This document shows positions 1 to 8,546 of a stretch of DNA of 64,000 bases, piece after piece. Under the pieces are notes generated by a model. It was not told where the DNA came from, searched no databases, and saw only the letters and a program-made list of their open reading frames with translations. Numbering within the stretch: the first letter of the stretch is position 1; the number at the start of each line of letters is the position of its first letter. Position numbers and translations under genes: made by a program. Source of the stretch: Brevibacillus porteri (GTDB lineage Bacteria; Bacillota; Bacilli; Brevibacillales; Brevibacillaceae); assembly GCF_003013475.1 (NCBI RefSeq), contig NZ_PXZO01000057.1, positions 38,554 to 102,553 on the forward strand. Reading direction: 5' to 3'.

Positions 1-124
1 CCAACGGCACGTGGTTCGGCATAATACCGATTTCCCCTTGCAAGCCGCGAGCAATCACCATTTCAGCCTGACCGCTGTAGACAACTCGTTCAGGAGTTAC
101 GACTTCAACTGTCATCTTACTCAC
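1..124 (-). CDS. atpC: ATP synthase F1 epsilon subunit, N-terminal part (cut by the window edge)
   Basis: Only the first 41 codons lie in the window. The peptide (TVEVVTPERVVYSG, then GEIGIMPNHVPL) has the N-terminal beta-sandwich signature of the F1 epsilon subunit, which couples rotor and catalytic head and inhibits ATP hydrolysis. It is the last gene of the atp operon, 28 bp after atpD. The GTG at 124 is preferred because the ribosome site AAAGGGGAG lies about 8 nt upstream; an in-frame ATG at 115 is too far from it. The gene continues beyond coordinate 1. Confidence 0.93.
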   Translation of the reverse strand, partial: MSKMTVEVVTPERVVYSGQAEMVIARGLQGEIGIMPNHVPL

Positions 125-151
125 TTACTCGTCTCCCCTTTCCAGGGTGTC

Positions 152-1561
152 TTACGCCATTTTCTTCGCTTTTTCTACCGCTTCTTCAATTGTACCTACG
201 TACAGGAACGCGCCCTCTGGCAGGTGGTCATGCTTACCTTCGAGGATTTCCTTGAAGCTGCGAACGGTTTCTTTCAATGGCACGTATTGGCCTGGGTTAC
301 CAGTGAACTGCTCGGCAACGTGGAAGGACTGGGACAAGAAACGTTGAATGCGGCGAGCGCGTCCAACTACTTGCTTGTCGTCGTCGCTCAACTCGTCCAT
401 ACCGAGAATCGCGATGATATCTTGCAGTTCTTTGTAACGTTGCAGGATTTTTTGAACGCTACGAGCCACATCATAGTGTTCTTGTCCTACTACATCAGGA
501 GCCAGAGCACGGGAAGTGGATGCGAGTGGATCTACCGCAGGGAAGATACCCAACTCAGCGATGGAACGCTCCAAGTTCGTTGTAGCGTCCAAGTGAGCAA
601 ACGTAGTAGCAGGAGCCGGGTCAGTGTAGTCATCCGCTGGTACGTAGATCGCTTGAATGGACGTTACGGAACCTTTTTTCGTGGAAGTAATACGCTCTTG
701 CAGCTGACCCATTTCGGTAGCCAGTGTTGGCTGGTAACCTACCGCAGATGGCATACGGCCCAAGAGAGCAGAAACTTCGGAACCCGCTTGAGTAAAGCGG
801 AAGATGTTATCAACAAAGAGAAGAACGTCGCGGCCTTCTTCATCACGGAAGTATTCCGCCATAGTCAGACCAGTCAACGCTACACGAAGACGTGCACCAG
901 GCGGTTCGTTCATCTGACCGAATACCATCGCGGTTTTCGGCAGTACGCCTGCGTCTTTCATCTCGTGGTACAGGTCGTTACCTTCACGGGTACGCTCACC
1001 TACACCAGCGAATACGGAAATACCACCGTGCTCTTGCGCGATGTTGTTGATCAGCTCTTGAATAGTAACGGTTTTACCTACACCCGCACCACCAAACAGA
1101 CCGATCTTACCACCCTTGATGTACGGAGCCAAGAGGTCAATAACTTTGATACCTGTTTCCAGGATCTCAACAGTCGTTGCTTGGTCTACGAACTCAGGAG
1201 CTTTACGGTGAATTGGGTCACGACGATCTACTTGACCGAGTTCTTGCAGGTCGATCGGCTCACCCAATACGTTGAATACGCGTCCGAGGGTAATTGCACC
1301 CACTGGAACGGAGATAGCTGCACCAGTATCAACTGCTTCCATACCACGAACCAAACCGTCAGTGGAAGACATCGCAACGGTACGAACCAAGTTATCGCCC
1401 AAATGAGTAGCAACCTCAACAGTCAAGTTGATGTCGCGCTCACCAGCGCTTTGTGCTTTATGTTGAATCTTGATCGCATTGTAAATGGCAGGCAGGTGTC
1501 CGCGGTCGAACTCGACGTCAACAACCGGACCCATTACCTGAACCACGCGTCCATTCGCCAT
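152..1561 (-). CDS. atpD: ATP synthase F1 beta subunit
   Basis: Catalytic beta subunit of F1, 469 aa, the normal family length. The P-loop GGAGVGKT is at about residues 157-164, the ALLGRMPSAVGYQPTLA region is intact, and the DELSEED lever appears as DELSDDD near the C-terminus. It makes ATP from ADP and phosphate at the interface with alpha, driven by gamma rotation, on the cytoplasmic face of the membrane. The ATG follows AGGAGGGAAG. It lies 48 bp downstream of atpG and 28 bp upstream of atpC in one operon. Nothing in the sequence is unusual for the family. Confidence 0.99.
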   Translation of the reverse strand: MANGRVVQVMGPVVDVEFDRGHLPAIYNAIKIQHKAQSAGERDINLTVEVATHLGDNLVRTVAMSSTDGLVRGMEAVDTGAAISVPVGAITLGRVFNVLGEPIDLQELGQVDRRDPIHRKAPEFVDQATTVEILETGIKVIDLLAPYIKGGKIGLFGGAGVGKTVTIQELINNIAQEHGGISVFAGVGERTREGNDLYHEMKDAGVLPKTAMVFGQMNEPPGARLRVALTGLTMAEYFRDEEGRDVLLFVDNIFRFTQAGSEVSALLGRMPSAVGYQPTLATEMGQLQERITSTKKGSVTSIQAIYVPADDYTDPAPATTFAHLDATTNLERSIAELGIFPAVDPLASTSRALAPDVVGQEHYDVARSVQKILQRYKELQDIIAILGMDELSDDDKQVVGRARRIQRFLSQSFHVAEQFTGNPGQYVPLKETVRSFKEILEGKHDHLPEGAFLYVGTIEEAVEKAKKMA

Positions 1562-1609
1562 CTTACTTCTTCCCTCCTGTAAAGCTAAATTGGGAGCTAT
1601 TCGCTGCCA

Positions 1610-2473
1610 CTAAGCCTGTGCGTTTGCACCTGCAACGATCTCGGAAATCTCTTGTGTAATGGCTGCCTGACGAGCACGGTTGTAGCTCAACGTTAAACGG
1701 TTGATCATATCCGTAGCATTGTCTGTCGCACTGCCCATTGCAGTCATACGGGAACCTTCTTCGGAAGCTTTTGCTTCGAGGAGTGCACTGTAAACCAGTG
1801 TTTCCGCATATTTCGGCAACAGATCCGCCAATACTTCTTCCGAGGACGGCTCATACTCGTAATTCAATTCGCGCGCATTGTTGCTCTCGGGAGCTTCCAA
1901 TGGCAGCAATTGTTTTACGGTAGGTATTTGCGAAATTGCACTTTGGAACTTGTTGTAGCACAGGTACAGTTCGTCAATCTGCTCGTTCTCGAACATTTGG
2001 ACTGCTGCACCGGCAATTTTCTTGATATCAGCAAAGGCTGGGCTGGCTGGCAGACCTGTCACTTCCTCCAAAAGAGGGTAGTTCCGTTTGCTGAAGAAGT
2101 CACGACCTTTGCGGCCAATCACAAAAATACCATACTCATCCTTGGACTTGTGCTTCTCGTTAATGGTATTTACCACTCTACGGAGAATGTTGGCATTGTA
2201 ACCCCCAGCAAGTCCACGGTCGGAAGTGATGACAATATAACCAGTCTTTTTCACCGGACGATTTTGCAACATTGGATGTTTGGAACCAGAGTTCCCACTC
2301 GCGATGCTTGCGATCACTTCTTGGATCTTGTCAGCATACGGGCGTGCCGCCTCAGCTTTATCCTGGTTACGGCGAAGCTTTGCAGCCGCCACCATTTTCA
2401 TCGCTTTCGTGATTTGGCGCATATCCTTTTTACTTTTGATACTGCGTCGAATCTCACGTATTCCTTTAGCCAC
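1610..2473 (-). CDS. atpG: ATP synthase F1 gamma subunit
   Basis: Central rotor shaft of F1, 287 aa. The N-terminal helix (IREIRRSIKS, then MRQITKAMKMVAAAKLRR) and the C-terminal helix (MGSATDNATDMINRLTLSYNRARQAA) are the two conserved coiled-coil strands that turn inside the alpha3beta3 head. The start is GTG, preceded by AAGGTGGTGA. It sits between atpA and atpD as in all Bacillus-type atp operons, with short gaps that suggest co-transcription. Confidence 0.98.
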   Translation of the reverse strand: MAKGIREIRRSIKSKKDMRQITKAMKMVAAAKLRRNQDKAEAARPYADKIQEVIASIASGNSGSKHPMLQNRPVKKTGYIVITSDRGLAGGYNANILRRVVNTINEKHKSKDEYGIFVIGRKGRDFFSKRNYPLLEEVTGLPASPAFADIKKIAGAAVQMFENEQIDELYLCYNKFQSAISQIPTVKQLLPLEAPESNNARELNYEYEPSSEEVLADLLPKYAETLVYSALLEAKASEEGSRMTAMGSATDNATDMINRLTLSYNRARQAAITQEISEIVAGANAQA

Positions 2474-2547
2474 TCGTTTTCACCACCTTGAGGACGCATG
2501 CACGGGCAAATGGCCCGGCATGCATCTGATGTCTATCAGGTTAACGA

Positions 2548-4059
2548 TTAGCGAGTTACCGAAAAGCCTTTTTTAAACTCTTCGATCGCTGCGTTGAATT
2601 CTTTTTCATCTGGAAGGTCTTTCGTTGTGCGGATGTGCTCCAACAGTTGCGGTTTGTTGGAATCCAAGAAAGACAACATCTCTTTCTCAAAGCGGCGCAC
2701 ATCTGCTACTGGAATGTCATCCAGGAAACCTCTTGTAGCGCTATAGATAGAAGCCACTTGCTTCTCAACAGACATTGGATCGAACTGACCTTGTTTCATG
2801 ATTTCCATCAAACGCTCACCACGGGTCAAACGAGCTTGGGTCGCTTTGTCCAGATCGGAACCGAACTGAGCAAACGCAGCCAACTCACGGTATTGAGCCA
2901 ACTCAAGCTTGAGTGGACCTGCTACCTTTTTCATCGCCTTGATTTGCGCGGAACCACCTACACGGGATACAGAAAGACCAGTGTTAACCGCTGGACGTTG
3001 ACCTGCGTTGAACAAGTCTGTCTCCAGGAAGATCTGACCGTCCGTGATGGAGATCACGTTGGTTGGAATGTACGCGGAAATGTCACCCGCTTGGGTTTCG
3101 ATGAATGGCAGAGCCGTAATGGAACCAGCGCCCAGATCATCAGACAGTTTTGCAGCGCGCTCCAGCAAGCGGGAGTGCAAGTAGAATACGTCACCAGGAT
3201 ATGCTTCACGGCCTGGAGGACGGCGGAGCAAGAGGGACATTTCGCGGTATGCTGCAGCCTGTTTGGACAGGTCATCGTATACGCACAGAACGTGTCCGCC
3301 TTTGTACATGAAGTACTCAGCCATTGTTACACCAGTATAAGGAGACAGGTACAACATTGGAGCTGGGTCAGACGCAGTAGCAGAAACGATGATGGTGTAA
3401 TCTAGAGCACCTGCTTTACGCAGTGTTTCTACGATGTTTGCAACGGTGGATTGCTTTTGACCGATTGCAACGTAGATACAAATCATATCTTTACCTTTTT
3501 GGTTGATGATCGTGTCGAGCGCCACTGCTGTTTTACCAGTTTGACGGTCACCAATGATCAACTCACGCTGTCCACGACCAACCGGGATCATCGCGTCAAT
3601 CGCTTTGATACCTGTTTGGAGTGGCTCGTGTACGGATTTACGCGCCATAACACCAGGAGCCGGGCTCTCGATTGGGCGGAAACCGTCATTTGCGATAGGG
3701 CCTTGACCATCGATAGGTTGACCCAGTGGGTTTACAACGCGGCCGAGCAGCGCTTCCCCTACTGGAACTTCCATAACGCGGCCGGTACGTTTTACAGTAT
3801 CGCCTTCCTTAATGTCGCGGAAAGGTCCCATAATAACGACACCCACGTTATCTTCTTCCAAGTTGAGTACCATACCCATTACGCCATTTTGGAACTCGAG
3901 GAGCTCACCTTGCATGGCCTTTTCCAAACCGTGAACACGAGCAATACCGTCACCTACTTGGATGACTGTGCCTACATCCACAACTTCGATTTCAGATGTA
4001 AAGTTAGCGATCCGCTCTTTAATGAGGGAGCTAATCTCTTCTGGTCTGATTGCACTCAC
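2548..4059 (-). CDS. atpA: ATP synthase F1 alpha subunit
   Basis: Non-catalytic nucleotide-binding subunit of F1, 503 aa, full length. The P-loop GDRQTGKT is at residues 170-177; the N-terminal segment (EEISSLIKERI) is the helix that contacts delta and the peripheral stalk. The start is GTG after GGGGTGA. It lies 43 bp downstream of atpH and 74 bp upstream of atpG. The 74-bp gap carries no obvious terminator, so it should belong to the same transcript. Confidence 0.99.
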   Translation of the reverse strand: MSAIRPEEISSLIKERIANFTSEIEVVDVGTVIQVGDGIARVHGLEKAMQGELLEFQNGVMGMVLNLEEDNVGVVIMGPFRDIKEGDTVKRTGRVMEVPVGEALLGRVVNPLGQPIDGQGPIANDGFRPIESPAPGVMARKSVHEPLQTGIKAIDAMIPVGRGQRELIIGDRQTGKTAVALDTIINQKGKDMICIYVAIGQKQSTVANIVETLRKAGALDYTIIVSATASDPAPMLYLSPYTGVTMAEYFMYKGGHVLCVYDDLSKQAAAYREMSLLLRRPPGREAYPGDVFYLHSRLLERAAKLSDDLGAGSITALPFIETQAGDISAYIPTNVISITDGQIFLETDLFNAGQRPAVNTGLSVSRVGGSAQIKAMKKVAGPLKLELAQYRELAAFAQFGSDLDKATQARLTRGERLMEIMKQGQFDPMSVEKQVASIYSATRGFLDDIPVADVRRFEKEMLSFLDSNKPQLLEHIRTTKDLPDEKEFNAAIEEFKKGFSVTR

Positions 4060-4102
4060 TTAATTCACCCCATTCATCCAACTTCTTAAAAGCCATCGAA
4101 CT

Positions 4103-4630
4103 TTACGCCTTTTGCGCAAAGGTTTCCAACTTCGTTTTCAGGCTGCCATCGTACAGACGGTCGCCAATCTTGATAATAATGCCGCCGAGAATCGCTGGAT
4201 CTACAACTGCTGTCATACGCAGCTTTTTGTTCAGCGTTTGACCGAACTTCTCAGCCAGCTCATTTTGCTCTTCAGTAGAAAGCGGCTTTGCACTAGTCAC
4301 AATCGCATCTGCGAATCCACGAGCTTCGTTCGCCAATTGTACAAAAGAACGGTAGATATCAACCAGATCAACTTCACGTCCGTTTTCAATCAGGACGTTT
4401 AGAAAATGAAAGGTTTCTTCCCCAACATGGCTTTTGAACAATTCGTCAGCGAGCTGGCTTTTTGCATCTGCTGCGATGTGCGGGTGCAACATGATCTTTT
4501 TCAGATCTTCATTGCTTTCTACCGCTTCTACGATTGCACCCAGGTCTGCTTCTACCTGATCAATCTTGCTACGCTCACTCGCTACTTCAAAGAGAGCGCG
4601 AGCATAACGTTTCCCTACTGCGCTACTCAT
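4103..4630 (-). CDS. atpH: ATP synthase delta subunit
   Basis: Delta (OSCP-like) subunit, 175 aa, which joins the top of the F1 head to the b-subunit stalk. The conserved C-terminal block (DPAILGGIIIKIGDRLYDGS) and N-terminal VGKRYARALFEVA are clear. Its ATG overlaps the atpF stop codon (ATGA, 4 bp), so translation is probably coupled. The ribosome site GTGGGAG lies inside the end of atpF. Confidence 0.98.
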   Translation of the reverse strand: MSSAVGKRYARALFEVASERSKIDQVEADLGAIVEAVESNEDLKKIMLHPHIAADAKSQLADELFKSHVGEETFHFLNVLIENGREVDLVDIYRSFVQLANEARGFADAIVTSAKPLSTEEQNELAEKFGQTLNKKLRMTAVVDPAILGGIIIKIGDRLYDGSLKTKLETFAQKA

Positions 4631-5130
4631 AGGCGATCTCCCACTTGTGCGAGAAATTTGTCAACAGTAGACTTTTGAGCTGCTTCGTCCAGTTCTTTCT
4701 CAATGATCTTGGAAGCCAAGAGCACGGAAAGACCAGTCATTTGCTCACGCAGTTCGAGTTTTGCTTTTTCTACTTCACGAGCCAGTTCAGCACTTGCATC
4801 TGCTTTCATGCGCTCAGAAGCTGCTTGTGCTTCAGCAACGATTTTGCTTGCTTCATCAGACGCTTGCTTCGCAGCACGGTCGATGATCGCTTTAGATTCA
4901 GCGCGAGCTTCATCCAAAAGACGGCGTTGTTCAGCCAAAAGCTTTTCGGATTCCTTGTGGTTGCGTTCCGCAGTAGCAAGCTCGTTCTCAACATGAGCAC
5001 GGCGCTTTTCCAATACGCCCGCAATCGGTCCTGTTGCATATTTGGAAACAACGATCAACAGCAAAACGAAAATAATCACCTGGAGTAATAATGTGCCCCA
5101 TTCCAGGGATACGGCTCCAAACTCAACCAT
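4627..5130 (-). CDS. atpF: ATP synthase F0 b subunit
   Basis: Peripheral-stalk b subunit, 167 aa from the start chosen here. One membrane helix near the N-terminus (LLLQVIIFVLLLIVV) is followed by a long charged helix rich in Ala, Glu and Lys. An upstream in-frame TTG at 5154 would add eight residues, but the ribosome site AGGAAGGAG lies inside that extension and points to the ATG at 5130. The gene overlaps atpH by 4 bp and is separated from atpE by 175 bp that hold a stable hairpin. Confidence 0.97.
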   Translation of the reverse strand: MVEFGAVSLEWGTLLLQVIIFVLLLIVVSKYATGPIAGVLEKRRAHVENELATAERNHKESEKLLAEQRRLLDEARAESKAIIDRAAKQASDEASKIVAEAQAASERMKADASAELAREVEKAKLELREQMTGLSVLLASKIIEKELDEAAQKSTVDKFLAQVGDRL

Positions 5131-5256
5131 TTTTAGTTCACTCCTTCCTGACAAACGAAAGATTCTGCAATAAGTTCTATACGCACTTACCAGAATTATT
5201 ACTAGAAGACTTCATTGCCAAGCTTTGGCCGAAGCCTGATTTTTCCCTACTAAAAG

Positions 5257-5283
5257 ATAGGCGAAGGTAACCCCTCCGCCTAT
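5257..5283 (-). other. Intercistronic hairpin after atpE
   Basis: Inverted repeat with arms ATAGGCGGAGG and CCTTCGCCTAT (one internal mismatch) in the 175-bp gap between the atpE stop and the atpF start. It has only a short T-rich tail, so it may act as a partial terminator or an mRNA 3' stabiliser that raises atpE expression. The c-ring needs many more copies than the other subunits, which makes that role plausible but unproven. Confidence 0.5.
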
Positions 5284-5305
5284 TTAATACTGTTCAGCTG
5301 TTCGC

Positions 5306-5536
5306 TTAGCCCAGACGTCCCATCAAGATGAAACCTACAGCTACAGCGATAATTGGAATCGCCTCTACCAGACCCATACCGAGGAACATGATACCCATCA
5401 GGTTACCACGAGCTTCAGGTTGACGAGCAACACCTTCAATTGTTTTAGAGATTACGTTACTTGCACCAAAAGCACCACCAAGTGCTGCCAAACCGAAAAT
5501 AAGACCCATAGCAATAGCTACACCCATAACTTCCAT
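5306..5536 (-). CDS. atpE: ATP synthase F0 c subunit (rotor-ring proteolipid)
   Basis: A 76-aa hairpin of two membrane helices joined by the polar loop ARQPEA (residues 37-42) that contacts gamma and epsilon. The ion-binding carboxylate is Glu58 in GLVEAIPII. The flanking residues lack the extra polar set expected of sodium-binding rings, so the coupling ion is probably H+. The ribosome site AGGGAGG precedes the ATG. Length and composition are typical of Bacillales. Confidence 0.98.
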   Translation of the reverse strand: MEVMGVAIAMGLIFGLAALGGAFGASNVISKTIEGVARQPEARGNLMGIMFLGMGLVEAIPIIAVAVGFILMGRLG

Positions 5537-5579
5537 GTTAAAAATACCTCCCTAAATTGTTGTTAACCAAAACTAGATT

Positions 5580-6374
5580 TTAGTGTTCATCATTCACAAG
5601 TTGTGAAATGTAAACCATAGAAAGAGTCAAGAAAATGAACGCCTGAATTGCACCTACGAAGACGGAGTAGCCGAGCCAAATAAATAATGGTGCTGCGGCC
5701 AAAACACCCCCACTCAACAGGAAGGCAATCATGATCTCTTTTGCAAAGAGGTTACCGAACAAACGCAAAGGAAGCGTCAACGGTTTAATGATAAACTCCT
5801 CAAGAATGTGAATCGGGTTGAGGAATACGTGCTTAAACCAACCACCTGGACTTTTCTTGATACCAAGGTAGTGGGAGTAAAGCAAGACTACCAATGCCAA
5901 ACCAAATGTTACGCTTGGTGTAGCAGTTGGCGACTTCCACCAGATAACGTGAGCCCCTTTGTCAGCGAGCTCGTGCTCAACGGTTTCGCGCTTTTTCGCT
6001 TCGGCTTCTGGCGTAGGAGCAATCGTCAGCATCTTCATAACACTTTCGCTGATTTCACCTTTGTGCACTGTGGTGACGTTGGCGATAACACCTAGCTGGT
6101 TCCCAATGAAGATGTAGAGAAACAACGTAATACCAAGCGTCATCATCATCATGACTTTCTTGTGATCCATGTATCCTGCAGTAACATTCTTGACAAAGTC
6201 AAAAATCCACTCAACTGCATTTTGCTTAGCACCAGGTACTCCGGTTTCCAGCTTTCGCGTCATTACAAACAGGAAGATAAACACAAGCAGTGCGGTAAGA
6301 ACCATCATGAGAATCGTAGCGATGTCAAATACCATGCCGCCTAAACTAAACCGTAACGTATAATGATGACCCAT
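5580..6374 (-). CDS. atpB: ATP synthase F0 a subunit
   Basis: Proton-channel a subunit, 264 aa, with five to six hydrophobic segments. The conserved helix containing the essential arginine is present (LPLRLFGNLFAKE), as is the C-terminal QAFIFLTLSMVYI helix. The ATG at 6374 is chosen because AAAGGGGTGA lies directly upstream and is itself inside a possible six-residue N-terminal extension starting at 6392. It is preceded by atpI after a 113-bp gap. Confidence 0.98.
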   Translation of the reverse strand: MGHHYTLRFSLGGMVFDIATILMMVLTALLVFIFLFVMTRKLETGVPGAKQNAVEWIFDFVKNVTAGYMDHKKVMMMMTLGITLFLYIFIGNQLGVIANVTTVHKGEISESVMKMLTIAPTPEAEAKKRETVEHELADKGAHVIWWKSPTATPSVTFGLALVVLLYSHYLGIKKSPGGWFKHVFLNPIHILEEFIIKPLTLPLRLFGNLFAKEIMIAFLLSGGVLAAAPLFIWLGYSVFVGAIQAFIFLTLSMVYISQLVNDEH

Positions 6375-6487
6375 CTTTTCACCCCTTTCCATCGATAGAT
6401 AGAGGTTGTCCGAAACTCTGTCTACACATTGCTATCGAACGCTCTCTGTTAAAATCACTTCATTAAAAGGAAATGCTGGTAACAAAT

Positions 6488-6856
6488 CTATTTTGAATTG
6501 CGGAATACGAGTAGATAGCTGATCCCTTGGATCAAAAACACCCCAAGTAGAACTCCTGATAATGTGAACATATGAGGGAAAAGAAAGGTAGTATAGGCGG
6601 CTAGCCCGGCAATCATGAACCGAAGCATCGTGCCCGTTCCTTTTGGTCTGATATTAGGGTCATCTGCCATTTGTCCAACAACCCAGACCTTGCTTGCGAG
6701 AACGCTGGTATTAATGATTCCTGTCACTATTCCAAGCACTAAACTCTGCAAAAAAACCTTGTGTTCAGGCAATACAATCATCAGTATCACAAACAATGCC
6801 ATACACCATAAAGAATAGCGAAAAGTCTTTCGCATCGCTAAAGCAAACGCTTCCAT
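6488..6856 (-). CDS. atpI: ATP synthase assembly subunit I
   Basis: Small membrane protein of 122 aa with four predicted helices, in the atpI position upstream of atpB. AtpI proteins help assemble the c-ring and may assist magnesium uptake. The sequence is weakly conserved, as usual for this family; assignment rests on size, topology, the internal SVLASKVWVVGQM region and position. The ribosome site AGGGGGTGA precedes the ATG and also overlaps the end of the upstream atpZ-like gene. Confidence 0.85.
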   Translation of the reverse strand: MEAFALAMRKTFRYSLWCMALFVILMIVLPEHKVFLQSLVLGIVTGIINTSVLASKVWVVGQMADDPNIRPKGTGTMLRFMIAGLAAYTTFLFPHMFTLSGVLLGVFLIQGISYLLVFRNSK

Positions 6857-6869
6857 CGTTCGTCACCCC

Positions 6870-7079
6870 CTACAGATACGGGCGAATGAGTCGATAGACA
6901 GTGTATACACCAATAGCAATCCCTGTAATCAAGCCGATAAGCAAGAACCAAGGATCAGTCGCTAGTAGGCGATCCGCGTATCTGCCGATCATAAAACCGG
7001 CAACCACACAAATGGCAAAGTCAAGACCAAGTACGCTGACCAAACCAAGTGCTCGCCATGGATTGTCAAGTTTCGCCAG
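6870..7079 (-). CDS. atpZ: AtpZ/AtpI-family small membrane protein, probable CTG start
   Basis: Reading frame of 69 codons, ending 13 bp before atpI. The product begins (M)AKLDNPWRALGLVSV and has two hydrophobic helices separated by a short charged loop (IGRYADRLLATDPW), the profile of the AtpZ (ATPase gene 1) proteins found first in many Firmicutes atp operons. The frame has no ATG, GTG or TTG between its upstream stop and the conserved region. A CTG at 7079 lies 9 nt after AAAGGAG, so CTG initiation is the best explanation. Standard ORF callers would miss it. Family and position are secure; the start codon is inferred. Confidence 0.8.
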   Translation of the reverse strand: MAKLDNPWRALGLVSVLGLDFAICVVAGFMIGRYADRLLATDPWFLLIGLITGIAIGVYTVYRLIRPYL

Positions 7080-7136
7080 TTTATCCTTCTCCTTTCACAT
7101 AAGGAGAGGGCACACAATTTCCAAATGCCCTCATCC

Positions 7137-7166
7137 ATATTAACGAAGATTTATTCCCTTTGTCAA
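7137..7166 (-). promoter_or_regulatory. Sigma-A promoter of the atp operon
   Basis: Perfect -35 box TTGACA (7161-7166) and -10 box TAATAT (7137-7142) with an 18-bp spacer (17 if read as TTAATA). It lies about 58 bp upstream of the atpZ start and downstream of the thiolase gene. Similar short words AACGCTT and AAGCGTT recur just upstream of the -35 box, perhaps incidentally. Confidence 0.8.
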
Positions 7167-7208
7167 CGCAAGCGTTTCGGTGTACACAAAGCGTTCACAA
7201 TTTAAAAA

Positions 7209-8399
7209 TTAAATTTTCTCGACAATTGTGGAGACGCCCTGTCCCCCACCAATGCAAAGAGTCGCTAAGCCATATTTTGCCCCTTCGCGCTTTTGCAATT
7301 CATGGACGAGCGTGACCAAAATTCTCGCGCCACTCGCACCGATTGGATGTCCCAAAGCGATGGCTCCACCGTTGACATTTAGCTTCTCACGATCAAAGTC
7401 CAGTGCTTTGCCAACAGACAGTGATTGGACGGCAAAAGCTTCGTTTGCTTCGATCAAATCGATGTCAGCAATCGACAGTCCCGCTTTTTCCAGTACGCGT
7501 TTGGTCGCGGGAACCGGACCGTACCCCATGATGCTCGGATCAACACCTGCACTCGCATTGGCTACGATACGAGCAAGTGGCTTCACTCCCAGCTCTTCTG
7601 CTTTCTCGCGCGTCATAATCAAGAGAGCTGCTGCTCCATCGTTGATGCCGGATGCATTCCCTGCTGTCACGGTTCCATCCTTTTTAAATGCAGGCTTCAG
7701 CTTGCCTAGCGCTTCGGCTGTCACGCCAGCACGCGGGAATTCGTCCACGGCAAACAACACCGGGTCACCCTTTCGCTGCGGGATCGGAACCGGCACGATC
7801 TCTTCTTGAAAACGACCACTAACGAGCGCTTGCTGAGCCTTTTCTTGGCTCCACGCTGAAAACTCATCCTGCTCTTCGCGTCCGATTTCGTATTTGGTGC
7901 AAAGATTCTCCGCAGTAATGCCCATGTGGTAGTCGTTGAAAGCACACCACAACCCGTCGCGAATCATGGAGTCTACTACTTTCTGATCTCCCATGCGGTA
8001 GCCTGAGCGCGCTCCTTCCATTAAGTATGGTGCCTGGCTCATATTTTCCATCCCACCAGCCAAGACAACTTCTGCCTCACCAGCAAGGATTGACTGAACG
8101 GCCAAATGAACGGCTTTTAGACCTGAACCACAAACCTTGTTGATTGTCAGGGAGGGAACTTCATGAGCAAGGCCCGCGTGAATAGAAGCCTGGCGCGCCG
8201 GGTTTTGACCCAAGCCTGCTGACAGTACATTCCCCATTATCACTTCATCGACCGCATCCTTGGAAACACCTGCACGATCTAGCGCTGCTTCCAGTACAAT
8301 CCCGCCCAGCTTTGTCGCGCTGACACCTGCAAGCGTTCCTTGAAAGCTACCTATAGCAGTGCGCACAGCACTCGCAATGACGATTTCTCTTTGACTCAT
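7209..8399 (-). CDS. Acetyl-CoA acetyltransferase (thiolase II)
   Basis: A 396-aa thiolase. The acyl-accepting cysteine is Cys90 in INKVCGSGLKAV, the second active-site cysteine is in TLCIGGGQG near the C-terminus, and the histidine motif GHPIGASGARI is intact. It condenses or cleaves acetoacetyl-CoA. The start at 8399 follows GAGGGGTG; an upstream in-frame extension to 8459 has no ribosome site. It stands alone between the siderophore-binding gene and the atp promoter, with no partner dehydrogenase next to it, so its pathway is unclear. A second thiolase is encoded at 53.2 kb. Confidence 0.93.
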   Translation of the reverse strand: MSQREIVIASAVRTAIGSFQGTLAGVSATKLGGIVLEAALDRAGVSKDAVDEVIMGNVLSAGLGQNPARQASIHAGLAHEVPSLTINKVCGSGLKAVHLAVQSILAGEAEVVLAGGMENMSQAPYLMEGARSGYRMGDQKVVDSMIRDGLWCAFNDYHMGITAENLCTKYEIGREEQDEFSAWSQEKAQQALVSGRFQEEIVPVPIPQRKGDPVLFAVDEFPRAGVTAEALGKLKPAFKKDGTVTAGNASGINDGAAALLIMTREKAEELGVKPLARIVANASAGVDPSIMGYGPVPATKRVLEKAGLSIADIDLIEANEAFAVQSLSVGKALDFDREKLNVNGGAIALGHPIGASGARILVTLVHELQKREGAKYGLATLCIGGGQGVSTIVEKI

Positions 8400-8504
8400 C
8401 TTCCACACACCCCTCGAATACACAGGATAGGCAACCTTCTTAAGATTCCATCTTTTCATGATAATTCCTGCCAGGAAATCGCTTTCTTTTCCAATTCATG
8501 AAAA

Positions 8505-8537
8505 ACCGTCACAGCTCATAGAGAAGAGTGTGACGGT
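8505..8537 (-). terminator. Rho-independent terminator after the AraC/SBP gene
   Basis: Nine-base-pair stem ACCGTCACA/TGTGACGGT with a 15-nt loop, followed on the minus strand by TTTTT. It lies 10 bp downstream of the stop at 8547 and ends that transcript before the thiolase gene. Confidence 0.85.
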
Positions 8538-8546
8538 CTGAATGAT

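Noticed and set aside
11..1582. Long plus-strand frame (523 codons) opposite atpD
   Set aside because: Mirror of a strongly codon-biased conserved gene; the translation has no recognisable domain and no ribosome site.
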